From NCBI GenBank assembly GCA_903871335.1, contig CAIQGE010000027.1, positions 1 through 39,541 of the forward strand: a DNA stretch of 39,541 nucleotides, read 5' to 3'. The position numbers and the translations under genes were made by a program. The notes beneath the pieces are model-generated. The model was not told the origin of the DNA. It saw only the letters and a program-made list of their open reading frames with translations, and made no database searches. Shown piece by piece: positions 31,693 through 39,453 of the stretch (the first letter of the stretch is position 1; every line of letters starts with the position of its first letter). This DNA comes from an uncultured Actinomycetes bacterium. Its GTDB lineage: Bacteria > Actinomycetota > Acidimicrobiia > Acidimicrobiales > RAAP-2.

Positions 31693-33281
31693 GTGACGTC
31701 CGCCACGGCCGACGCGTGTTCTCCATAGCGTCAGGCACCCTGGTCTCTCGGCTCACCGGACTCGTCCGAGTCCTCGTTCTGGCGTACGTCCTCGGTTACT
31801 CCCCCTTGGCCGACGCATTCAACTTGGCCAACACCGTGCCGAACATGTTGTTCGACATCGTCCTCGGTGGCATCGCCAGCGCGACGTTCATCCCGGTATT
31901 CATCGAACGACTCGCGAACGACGGCGAACGTCACGCGTGGCGATCAATATCCAGTGTCCTCACCGCGTCACTGCTCGTCCTGGTGCTCGCGTCCGCGCTG
32001 GCCTGGGTTCTCGCTCCCGAAATCATCAACGGCTTTACCGTGCTCGGTCACCGCACGCCGGGACGCTCGCCGAGTGAATTTGCTCTACAGCGCAGCGTGT
32101 CGACGACTTTGCTGCGGTGGTTCGTGCCGCAGATCTTCTTCTACGGCGTGATCGCTCTGGCGACGGCGCTTCTCAACATCCGCCACAAGTTCGCCGCCCC
32201 CGCCTGGACGGCGATTGCGAACAACCTGGTCTGTATTGGGGTCCTGCTCTGGTTTCACCTCGTCGATCCGGCGCCGACTCTCGAGTCGGTGGCCGGCACG
32301 AGCCACCTGGCGTGGTTGGGACTCGGCACGACCCTCGGCGTCGTTGTCCAAGCTCTCTTGCTCTTCCCGTCCCTCGCTCGCGCGGATCTGTGGCGACTTT
32401 CCCTGCGGTTGGATCTCCGTGACCCCGCGCTGCGCGCCGTCGGTCGACTGGGCATTTGGACCTTGATGCTGGTACTCGCGAACCAGTTCGCGCTCTACGT
32501 CGTGCTCGCCTTCGCGTTCGGTATTGGTGGTGACGGACCCATCTCCGCCTACACGTACGGCTGGAGCTTCATGCAGATGCCGTACGCCGTCGTGGTTGTC
32601 TCGGTGCTCAACGCGATGACGCCTCAACTCTCATCACTGGCGACGGCCAAAGATGAGGACGGTTTCTCACGGCGACTGGCCCTCGGACTGCGGCAATCGC
32701 TGGCGATCATCATTCCGCTCAGCTTCTTCATGATGGTCTTGGCGCAACCACTGATCGCCGTGCTAACGAATCACGCCGATGCCCGCACGTCCCTCGCCGC
32801 CGGCACCGTGCTCGCCATCCTCGCGGCCGGACTACCGGGATTCACGATCTTCCAAGTGGCGATTCGCGGCCTGCAGTCTCGCCAGCGCGCTCGAGACACC
32901 TTCTTCTTGTACGTATTCGAAAACGCGCTGAACGTGCTCCTCGCACTCGCCATTGGTCGTCACAGCCTCGGTGGATTAACGGCGTCGGTGTCCCTGGCGT
33001 ACTCACTGGCGGCCGTCGCGGCGTTGTGGACCTTGCACCACCACGGCGTATCGGTGTGGACACGCCGCGTCTCACGCCCCGCCGCACGGTCACTCGTTCT
33101 CTCTCTCGCTGCCGCACTGGCCGCCGCACTCGCGTATTCGGTCTTCGGATACGACCAGGGTCTCGGGCTGCTGTGGCGGCTCGCCGTCGCGACCTTCGCG
33201 GGCCTCGTGGTCTACGGTGGTCTCCTAGTACTCGGACAACGGCGAGCGGACGCTCGCTCGAGAGTGAGTACCACGTCGTAG
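31689..33281 (+). CDS. murJ: lipid II flippase MurJ
   Basis: 530 residues from GTG 31689. About 14 hydrophobic helices are present. FSIASGTLVSRLTGLVRVLVLAYVLG and NLANTVPNMLFDIVLGGIASATFIPVF are the MurJ signature. It flips lipid-linked peptidoglycan precursor across the membrane. The GTG overlaps the DUF6049 stop by 4 nt. Unlike the M. tuberculosis MviN it has no C-terminal pseudokinase domain. Confidence 0.93.
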   Translation: MSDVRHGRRVFSIASGTLVSRLTGLVRVLVLAYVLGYSPLADAFNLANTVPNMLFDIVLGGIASATFIPVFIERLANDGERHAWRSISSVLTASLLVLVLASALAWVLAPEIINGFTVLGHRTPGRSPSEFALQRSVSTTLLRWFVPQIFFYGVIALATALLNIRHKFAAPAWTAIANNLVCIGVLLWFHLVDPAPTLESVAGTSHLAWLGLGTTLGVVVQALLLFPSLARADLWRLSLRLDLRDPALRAVGRLGIWTLMLVLANQFALYVVLAFAFGIGGDGPISAYTYGWSFMQMPYAVVVVSVLNAMTPQLSSLATAKDEDGFSRRLALGLRQSLAIIIPLSFFMMVLAQPLIAVLTNHADARTSLAAGTVLAILAAGLPGFTIFQVAIRGLQSRQRARDTFFLYVFENALNVLLALAIGRHSLGGLTASVSLAYSLAAVAALWTLHHHGVSVWTRRVSRPAARSLVLSLAAALAAALAYSVFGYDQGLGLLWRLAVATFAGLVVYGGLLVLGQRRADARSRVSTTS

Positions 33282-33305
33282 CGAAGTACCAGCAAGGGGG
33301 CTGAG

Positions 33306-34145
33306 ATGAGCAAGGTTCGCGTCATTACCGATAGCGCGTGTGACATTCCCGACGAGATCACCGATCGACTCGGCATCGTCGTTGTCCCGCTATCCATTCG
33401 ATTCGGCGACGAGGAGTTCGTGGACCGCCGCGACCTCTCGCCTCAGGACTTCTGGGCGAAGTGCAAAGAGTCCAAGACTCTGCCCGAGACGGCGGCCCCG
33501 TCGCCGGGTGCCTTCCAGAAAGCCTACGAACAGGCGCTCGCCGACGGCTACGACGGCGTTCTCGTGATCGCTCTTTCATCCAAGCTGTCGGCGACGCACC
33601 AGTCCGCCGTCCTGGGCGCTGAGGGAGTTGCCGGCACCATCCCGGTCGTCGTGATTGATTCGCTCGCCGTCACTATGGCCCAAGGACTCATCGCCATTGA
33701 CTGTGCGGAAATGGCCCTCACCGGCGCCTCTCTCGACGATCTCGCCGCCCACGCCACCGACCTGGTGTCGCGCGCGGCGGTCATTGGCACGCTCGACACC
33801 CTCGAACACCTCATCAAGGGTGGCCGCGTGGGTGGCGCCAAGGCCTTGTTGGGTTCGGTCCTTTCCATTAAGCCGCTCCTCGAACTCCGCGACGGCTTGG
33901 TCGCCGAAGCCGGCCGCCAGCGCACCCGCTCCAAGGCGCTCGGCACCTGTGTGGCGGCGGCGAAGGCTGCGCAACCTCTTCGCCGGGTCGCGCTCGTCCA
34001 CGGTGACGCCACGGACGTGGAGCAAGCGGTGGCCCTGCTCAAGGATGTCGTCAGCGAACACGAGCTCATCGTCGCCGACATGGGCAGCGTCGTGGGCACA
34101 CACGGTGGTCCCGGGATCATCGGCGTTTGCTGGCTCAGCGCGTAG
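33306..34145 (+). CDS. DegV family fatty-acid-binding protein
   Basis: 279 residues. VRVITDSACDIPDEI opens the first DegV domain; ETAAPSPGAFQKAYEQAL, VLVIALSSKLSATHQSA and LIKGGRVGGAKALLGSVLSIKPLL are diagnostic. The family (FakB) binds a fatty acid for phosphorylation by the FakA kinase, which is not in this window. AAGGGGG lies ahead of the ATG, 24 bp after murJ, so it may belong to the murJ unit. Confidence 0.93.
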   Translation: MSKVRVITDSACDIPDEITDRLGIVVVPLSIRFGDEEFVDRRDLSPQDFWAKCKESKTLPETAAPSPGAFQKAYEQALADGYDGVLVIALSSKLSATHQSAVLGAEGVAGTIPVVVIDSLAVTMAQGLIAIDCAEMALTGASLDDLAAHATDLVSRAAVIGTLDTLEHLIKGGRVGGAKALLGSVLSIKPLLELRDGLVAEAGRQRTRSKALGTCVAAAKAAQPLRRVALVHGDATDVEQAVALLKDVVSEHELIVADMGSVVGTHGGPGIIGVCWLSA

Positions 34146-34163
34146 GCCAGCGCCGTTCGGCAC

Positions 34164-34169
34164 TACATT
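34164..34169 (+). promoter_or_regulatory. -10 box of the 34176 gene (leaderless)
   Basis: TACATT followed by exactly 6 nt and the GTG at 34176. There is no ribosome-binding site between them. Confidence 0.55.
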
Positions 34170-34175
34170 CGTGTC

Positions 34176-34493
34176 GTGAGTGACACGATGCCCCCGAAGG
34201 AACCGGACGTCGTTGACCGGGTGCTCGACACGCTCGACAACTACCTGGACCTGCTGCACGACCGCGTCCTACGCCCCATCTTTCTGGTGGGCCGCACCGT
34301 GGCGTTCGGGTTCTTCTTGTTCCTCGTCGCCATCGTGGTGGTCGTCACATTGCTCGTGGGCGCGGTGCGCCTACTGAACGTCTACGCCTTCTCCGCACAC
34401 GAGTGGATCACCTATCTCCTCCTCGGCGCAACCCTGATTGGTATCGGTCTCGTCCTGTGGCGAAAGCGCCGCCCCGTCACCCTTAGAAAGTAA
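34176..34493 (+). CDS. small two-helix membrane protein of unknown function
   Basis: 105 residues. A charged amphipathic N-terminus ([24 protein letters not shown]) precedes two TM helices (about 45-65 and 75-95). The tail [10 protein letters not shown] is strongly basic. I do not recognise a family. It starts with GTG 6 nt after TACATT, and trxB follows after 4 nt, so it heads a trxB transcript. Real coding is supported by codon bias and tight spacing. Confidence 0.72.
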   Translation: MSDTMPPKEPDVVDRVLDTLDNYLDLLHDRVLRPIFLVGRTVAFGFFLFLVAIVVVVTLLVGAVRLLNVYAFSAHEWITYLLLGATLIGIGLVLWRKRRPVTLRK

Positions 34494-34497
34494 GTCC

Positions 34498-35451
34498 ATG
34501 GCTCAGCACACCAAAGTTCTTATCGTGGGCTCCGGTCCCGCCGGACTCACCGCCGCGATCTACGCAGCTCGCGCGCAGTTGTCACCCATCGTCATTGAAG
34601 GTGAGCCGTCGTCGACCACCGATCAGCCGGGCGGCCAGTTGATGTTGACCACGGATATCGAGAACTTTCCGGGCTTTCCCGACGGCATCGGCGGTCCCGA
34701 GTTGATGGGACAACTTCGCGCCCAGGCGGAGCGTTTTGGCGCCGACCTGCGGGTGACCAAGGTCCAGCAGATTGACCTCAGCGTTCGGCCGTTTCAAGCA
34801 TGGTTGACCGAGGACGACGAGCCCTCGATCGAGGCCGACACCGTTATCTTGGCTACGGGTGCACGCTCGCTCATGCTCGGGGTGCCCGGCGAAGAGCGCC
34901 TCTTGAGCCACGGCCTGTCCACGTGCGCCACCTGTGACGGATTCTTCTTTCGGGGCCAGGACATCGCCGTGGTCGGTGGTGGAGACTCCGCCCTCGAAGA
35001 GGCTCTGTTCCTCACCCGTTTCGCGTCGAGCGTGACCATCGTGCACCGCCGCGATTCTCTGCGCGCCTCCAAGATCATGCAAGAGCGTGCGCTCACTCAC
35101 GAGAAGATTCGCTTCGCCTGGAACACTCAGGTCACCGAGGTCGTGGGTGACGACAAGGTCTCCGGTCTCCGCGTCAAGAACACCGTCACGGGCGATGAGC
35201 AGATTCTTGACGTCACGGGAGTGTTCGTGGCGATCGGACACGTACCGAACACCACTCTCGTCCGGGGACAGCTCGAACTCGAGGACAACGGCTACATCCG
35301 CACGTTCACGGGATCTACGACCAGTGTGGACGGCGTCTTTGCCGCCGGCGACGTTCAGGACCACGTGTATCGTCAGGCGATCACGTCCGCGGGGTCGGGT
35401 TGCATGGCGGCGATTGACGCTGAGCGCTGGCTGGAAAGTCACGGCGAATAG
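34498..35451 (+). CDS. trxB: thioredoxin reductase
   Basis: 317 residues from ATG 34498. FAD-binding [10 protein letters not shown] (11-20), the redox pair Cys143-Ala-Thr-Cys146, NADPH-binding [10 protein letters not shown] and C-terminal [10 protein letters not shown] are present. It reduces thioredoxin with NADPH. A frame extension upstream overlaps the membrane gene and lacks homology. It is followed by trxA, which has its own promoter. Confidence 0.97.
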   Translation: MAQHTKVLIVGSGPAGLTAAIYAARAQLSPIVIEGEPSSTTDQPGGQLMLTTDIENFPGFPDGIGGPELMGQLRAQAERFGADLRVTKVQQIDLSVRPFQAWLTEDDEPSIEADTVILATGARSLMLGVPGEERLLSHGLSTCATCDGFFFRGQDIAVVGGGDSALEEALFLTRFASSVTIVHRRDSLRASKIMQERALTHEKIRFAWNTQVTEVVGDDKVSGLRVKNTVTGDEQILDVTGVFVAIGHVPNTTLVRGQLELEDNGYIRTFTGSTTSVDGVFAAGDVQDHVYRQAITSAGSGCMAAIDAERWLESHGE

Positions 35452-35457
35452 TCACCG

Positions 35458-35485
35458 TCACGTCACGACGTGAAGTTGCTAGCGT
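35458..35485 (+). promoter_or_regulatory. trxA promoter with palindrome
   Basis: TCACGTCACGACGTGA (35458-35473), a 6-bp inverted repeat with a 4-bp spacer, lies over the -35 position. TAGCGT (35480-35485) is the likely -10. A GGAGG sits ahead of the trxA ATG. The palindrome could be a regulator site or a weak trxB terminator. Confidence 0.45.
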
Positions 35486-35504
35486 CGTTGCCACGGAGGT
35501 TGCT

Positions 35505-35831
35505 ATGAGCGAGAACATCAAGACCCTGACGGACGCCACGTTTGACGAAGTGGTGGGATCCGCCGATAAGCCGATTCTGGTGGACTTTTGGGCGGAATGG
35601 TGTGGTCCGTGCAAGCAGATCGCCCCGATTCTCGAAGAGTTCGCCACCGAACAGTCCGACAAGTTCGTCATCGGCAAGCTCGACGTTGATGTCAACGTCG
35701 CGACGGCCACGAAGTTCTCGGTGATGAGCATTCCGACGCTGTTGCTCTTTAAGGACGGCGAAGTTGTCGCTCGTCTCGTGGGCGCAAAGCCCAAGGGTGC
35801 CTTGTTGTCGGAGATCACCTCTCACCTGTAG
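35505..35831 (+). CDS. trxA: thioredoxin
   Basis: 108 residues. [16 protein letters not shown] has the redox pair Cys33/Cys36, and the cis-Pro is in SIPTLLLF. It accepts electrons from TrxB and would recycle the PrxQ-type peroxiredoxin of this window. GGAGG lies 5 nt before the ATG. Confidence 0.98.
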   Translation: MSENIKTLTDATFDEVVGSADKPILVDFWAEWCGPCKQIAPILEEFATEQSDKFVIGKLDVDVNVATATKFSVMSIPTLLLFKDGEVVARLVGAKPKGALLSEITSHL

Positions 35832-35840
35832 GTCGCACTC

Positions 35841-35862
35841 CCCCGAAATCGGGGACTACGGT
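35841..35862 (+). promoter_or_regulatory. short hairpin and -10 box between trxA and the cwlM-like gene
   Basis: CCCCG/CGGGG with an AAAT loop (35841-35854) follows the trxA stop and may be a weak terminator. TACGGT at 35857-35862 is a possible -10 box for the next gene, giving a leader near 50 nt without a clear ribosome-binding site. Confidence 0.35.
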
Positions 35863-35919
35863 TACTGCATCGCGACGTTGGAGCCAACTCTGACGCCACC
35901 TTCTTTCGTACGTAGAACC

Positions 35920-36852
35920 ATGACGACTTCTTCACTCACCGCTACCGAGATCGCCCACGCGCAGGAACGACTTCGCGCGCTGGGTCATCCCATCTCGACC
36001 GACGAAACCGGAGTCGTAGGCGCTACCACGGCAACGGCGGTAGAGGCGTTCCAGAATCGGTGCGCCCTGCCCGTGACGGGTCTCTTGGACGCAGAAACGC
36101 TCGAGCGGTTGCACGAAGCGAGTTGGCAACTCGGGAGTCGCTTGCTCTTCGTCACCCGCCCGGCCATTCGTGGCGATGACGTCGCTGTTTTGCAGGAAAA
36201 ATTGGCTCTTTTGGGCTTCGACCCGGGCCGTATCGACGGTATTTTCGGGGTATTGACCGAACACGCCCTCTCCGATTTCCAGGGCAACTGCGGACTCGAG
36301 GCGACGGGAGTCCTCACTCGAGCCACCCTTAACGAATTGCATCGACTCTCTTCGAGGTCCGAAGGTCGACGTCCCGTCACCGAAGCCCGCGACGAAGCGG
36401 GTCTTCGGTCGCTGCACCACAGCGGCACCATCGTGGTCCACGGTGTCGGAGTGGTCCCGGCCCTGATTGCCAACGGTTTGAGTGCCGCCTACGACGTCAA
36501 TTTCACTGATTCGCACGACGATCGCGAAGGCGCGAACCTCGCCAACGACGTCGGGGCAGCCGTTCTTCTCGCGACGACCGAACAAACCGAGCGCCAGATC
36601 GAGATTCACTATTTCGCCTCGTATCGGAGCCGCTCGATTCTCGGCGAACAGTGGGCCAACGAGATAGCCACTGCTATCGCGGCTCACACCGACGTTCCGG
36701 TATCGACGCGGGGAATGTCGCTCCCGATCCTGCGAGAAACTTTCATGCCCGCACTGCACGTTGCGATTGGCCCTCTCGACGACGGCGCGCAACGAAACGT
36801 CGCCGGCGAGATCGTCTCGGTGACCAGAGCTTTTCTCAACAGTCCTAGATAA
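35920..36852 (+). CDS. CwlM-like protein: two peptidoglycan-binding domains plus degenerate amidase
   Basis: 310 residues. Two PG_binding_1 repeats are clear: about 8-58 (ERLRALGH...FQNRCALPVTGLLD) and about 85-140 (LQEKLALLGFDPGRIDGIFG...FQGNCGLEATGVLT). The rest (about 165-310) follows an amidase_3 outline, with ILRETFMPALHVAIGPLDD near the end. But the zinc ligands are missing: no DPGHGG, no Glu in the usual second position, no SIHAN. In M. tuberculosis the equivalent locus next to trxC is cwlM, whose inactive amidase regulates MurA. No signal peptide is visible, which also fits a cytoplasmic regulator. Confidence 0.8.
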   Translation: MTTSSLTATEIAHAQERLRALGHPISTDETGVVGATTATAVEAFQNRCALPVTGLLDAETLERLHEASWQLGSRLLFVTRPAIRGDDVAVLQEKLALLGFDPGRIDGIFGVLTEHALSDFQGNCGLEATGVLTRATLNELHRLSSRSEGRRPVTEARDEAGLRSLHHSGTIVVHGVGVVPALIANGLSAAYDVNFTDSHDDREGANLANDVGAAVLLATTEQTERQIEIHYFASYRSRSILGEQWANEIATAIAAHTDVPVSTRGMSLPILRETFMPALHVAIGPLDDGAQRNVAGEIVSVTRAFLNSPR

Positions 36853-36990
36853 TTTTTCTACCTAAATTGCAAGGAATTACGCGTCACGGACGTGTTCGCC
36901 AAGTGAACGTAGGGTGAAAACCCACAAGTTCATGCACAGGTTGGGGATAACTTCAACTCAAGGCTTAGGTTGAAGGTTCAGGGTTGAGTC

Positions 36991-37926
36991 TTACTTCGAC
37001 TTGGAAATAGCGTTGTAGATGCGCTCGAGGTCATCGAGATCAGCAAAATCTATGACGATCTTGCCGTTCTTCCTTTCCTTGAGGTCGACATGAACGCGAG
37101 TATCTAGGAAGTCTTCGAGCAATCTTTCGAGCTCCGCCATGGAGGCGTCCGGCACCGGGCGGAGCCGAGTCACCGTCGAAGGCGTCTCCGTGTCGGCCTT
37201 CCCTCCCGGGAGCACCGTGACGTCGCGAGGTTCAAGCGCTGCGCGGACCGACTCTTCGGTCGCCCTCACCGACAAGTCGCTCGACACAATTTTCTGGACG
37301 AGTGCGGCCTGGGCCGAGGCGTCGGTGAGTCCGAGAAGGGCACGAGCGTGACCAGCGGTAATGGCGCCATTTGCTAGAGCGACTTGGGCCGGCTCGCTCA
37401 AATTCAGGAGGCGCAAGGTGTTCGTGATCGTGGCCCGACTCTTTCCCACCCGAGTCGCTACTTGCTCGTGCGTCAGATCGAATTCGTCGATGAGCTGCTG
37501 GTACGCCGCCGCTTCCTCAAGCGGATGCAGGTCAACACGGTGGAGGTTCTCGACGACCGCCTGCTCCAGACTGAGACGGTCATTCACTTCGTCTTGGACA
37601 AGAACCGGCACCAGCTCGAGACCAGCCATCGTGGCGGCCCGCCAACGGCGCTCTCCCGCAATCAGTTCGTAGCCGGACTCGTCGGACAGCGGGCGAACAA
37701 TCAGCGGCTGGAGAACACCCATCTCCTTGATGGACGCAGCGAGAGCCTCAATGGACTCTTGAGCGAAGGCGGTACGTGGCTGATAGCGGTTCGGTTGAAT
37801 CGACGTCACCGCAATAGTCCGAAAGGGACCAGCAACAGCGGGAGCGATATCGGCCGAAGCGTCATCTGCTTCCGCTTCGGGGATAAGTGCACCAAGCCCC
37901 TTGCCAAGTCCGGTCCTTCTAGCCAT
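36991..37926 (-). CDS. parB: chromosome partitioning protein ParB
   Basis: 311 residues. The N-terminus GLGKGLGALIP fits the ParA-contact region. The CTP-binding box GERRWRA is at 91-97, followed by ENLHRVDLHPLEEAAAY and the HTH THEQVATRVGKSRATITNTLRLL. The C-terminal dimer domain ends DLERIYNAISKSK. ParB loads at parS as a CTP-dependent clamp; three parS sites lie 0.9-1.3 kb away. The ATG overlaps the parA end by 8 bp with GAGGAG ahead of it. The gap 36853-36990 is AT-richer, with no gene and only a weak ACTCAA/TTGAGT repeat. Confidence 0.97.
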   Translation of the reverse strand: MARRTGLGKGLGALIPEAEADDASADIAPAVAGPFRTIAVTSIQPNRYQPRTAFAQESIEALAASIKEMGVLQPLIVRPLSDESGYELIAGERRWRAATMAGLELVPVLVQDEVNDRLSLEQAVVENLHRVDLHPLEEAAAYQQLIDEFDLTHEQVATRVGKSRATITNTLRLLNLSEPAQVALANGAITAGHARALLGLTDASAQAALVQKIVSSDLSVRATEESVRAALEPRDVTVLPGGKADTETPSTVTRLRPVPDASMAELERLLEDFLDTRVHVDLKERKNGKIVIDFADLDDLERIYNAISKSK

Positions 37927-38692
37927 TGCTGATCTCCTCTGCGAGTGCGACGTAGGCCTTCGCTCCCTTTGATGCGGGATCGAAGGCCGTGATGGGTTGA
38001 CCGAAAGAGGGCGCCTCGGCGAGACGCACCGTTCGGGGAATGACGGTAGAGCACAACTCCTCAGGAAAGTGTCGTCGAACTTCCTTGGCTACGTCAAGGG
38101 TCAAAGTGTTACGAGGGTCATACATCGTGAGAACGACCTTCGAGATCCGGAGCGTGGCGTTCAAGTTCTTTTGGACCAGATCAACGATTCGCTGGAGCTG
38201 CGTGAGGCCCTCCAAAGCGTAGAACTCGCACTGCACGGGCACCATGATGTCGGTCGCGGCGGCGAAGGCGTTAATGGTGATGAGTCCCAGGGACGGGGGA
38301 CAGTCGATAAAGACATAGTCGAAGTCCCCATCAACGGATTCGAGCGCGCGCTTCAGTCGGAGCTCACGAGAAATGACCGCGGTGAGTTCCTGCTCTACGG
38401 CGGCCAAGTCCAGGGTTGCGGGTGCTACGAAGAGATTTGAGAATCCGGTCGGCTCGACCACGTCAACCAGCGGAACGTCGTTTAGGAGGACGTCGTACAT
38501 TGACCGCTCGAATTTGCGCGCGTCAACGCCTACACCGGTGGTCGCGTTACCCTGAGGGTCTAGATCGACCACGAGGACACGAAAGCCCAGCTGTGCAAGG
38601 GCAGCGCTCAGTGAGATTGTGGTCGTTGTCTTGCCCACGCCACCCTTTTGATTGGCGACAGCGTAGATCTTGGTGGGCTTGGACTCTGACAT
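37919..38692 (-). CDS. parA: chromosome partitioning ATPase ParA
   Basis: 257 residues. The deviant Walker A KGGVGKTTTT (16-25) starts after YAVANQ; YVFIDCPPSLG is Walker B; LVQKNLNATLRISKVVLTMYDPR and the C-terminal block fit Soj/ParA. It segregates the origin region with ParB/parS. A GAGGG precedes the ATG. TTGACG on the minus strand (38774-38769) may be part of its promoter, next to the first parS, which suggests autoregulation by ParB. Confidence 0.97.
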   Translation of the reverse strand: MSESKPTKIYAVANQKGGVGKTTTTISLSAALAQLGFRVLVVDLDPQGNATTGVGVDARKFERSMYDVLLNDVPLVDVVEPTGFSNLFVAPATLDLAAVEQELTAVISRELRLKRALESVDGDFDYVFIDCPPSLGLITINAFAAATDIMVPVQCEFYALEGLTQLQRIVDLVQKNLNATLRISKVVLTMYDPRNTLTLDVAKEVRRHFPEELCSTVIPRTVRLAEAPSFGQPITAFDPASKGAKAYVALAEEISNG

Positions 38693-38783
38693 GACCCTCG
38701 TTTCCGGTCCTGGACAGCTCGCGTGCTCGTGCCGAAGCCTCTGCTATTCAACTCGGTATGGGGCGTGTCGTCAAGTACTCAAT

Positions 38784-38799
38784 TGTTTCACGTGGAACA
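38784..38799. promoter_or_regulatory. parS site 1
   Basis: TGTTTCACGTGGAACA, matching the conserved parS palindrome with one asymmetric pair. It lies about 90 bp upstream of parA. Confidence 0.95.
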
Positions 38800-38948
38800 T
38801 TTGTCTACTGAGACATCGAAGATCTAAGTACACCGGGAGTTCTTGGCTGAAATTCCAGCGATCAGTGGAGATTTCCCTCCGCGAACTCGCATTGTTTGAG
38901 GAAGTCGACAACTCAGGAGCCGTTCATTGCCCCCGTGCTCGGGTAATT

Positions 38949-38969
38949 GTGGGGCCCTCAGGGCCCCAC
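38949..38969. terminator. GC-rich hairpin between parS sites 1 and 2
   Basis: GTGGGGCCC and GGGCCCCAC with a 3-nt TCA spacer, a perfect 9-bp stem. No T-run follows on either strand. It may terminate transcription arriving from outside the window or be structural. Confidence 0.4.
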
Positions 38970-39011
38970 GTTCCCACCGGAGCCTCTTAGTTGCCCTATG
39001 ACACACGAGAT

Positions 39012-39027
39012 TGTTCCACGTGAAACA
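39012..39027. promoter_or_regulatory. parS site 2
   Basis: TGTTCCACGTGAAACA, the reverse complement form of sites 1 and 3. It lies 228 bp from site 1. Confidence 0.95.
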
Positions 39028-39229
39028 ACAACCTCCCTTCCAAGGAGGCCTGTCGCCTTCTGCTCGAAAGCATGTATCCCATCAAACCTTTACCGTTACT
39101 CCCCCGTCGCCAGAAAAAGTCGGGTTGCAAGTTCTGTCTCCGACGCGAGAAACAGAATTCAGCCCAGCCTGAGCAATGGCTGGGGTGATTCATTGAACCA
39201 GATCCGGGAGTTGGCACACTTGGTGCAAA

Positions 39230-39245
39230 TGTTTCACGTGGAACA
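39230..39245. promoter_or_regulatory. parS site 3
   Basis: TGTTTCACGTGGAACA, identical to site 1, 218 bp from site 2. Confidence 0.95.
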
Positions 39246-39453
39246 AACCTCCGCTCCGGTTTGCCCCAAGACCACTCGACGCTCACCAAATCTTGCCCTT
39301 GGAATAGAGATCACCCGGAGCAACGAATCGATCATGGGGGGTCCTAGGCGGCACTACGTGCCTGCCTGCCGCTATTGACGAGATCCGCTCTTGCATTGGA
39401 CTCTGAGTCCGGAAGTTCTCGACGGAGCAACTCCTTGCTATCCCTGCGGGAGT

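Larger units (their letters stand above)
38693..39453. other. centromere-like intergenic region upstream of parA
   Basis: About 760 bp without a credible gene. It holds three parS sites, a GTGGGGCCC/GGGCCCCAC hairpin, a CCCAGCC/GGCTGGG hairpin (39163-39184) and the parA promoter. Small frames on both strands lack start signals and motifs. In relatives rsmG follows parA, but no trace of it is visible up to the window end. No cluster of DnaA boxes is present, so oriC itself is elsewhere. Confidence 0.6.

Noticed and set aside
38996-39378. 97-residue minus-strand and 143-residue plus-strand frames in the parS region
   Set aside because: They translate parS palindromes and low-complexity sequence, have no start signals and do not resemble RsmG.
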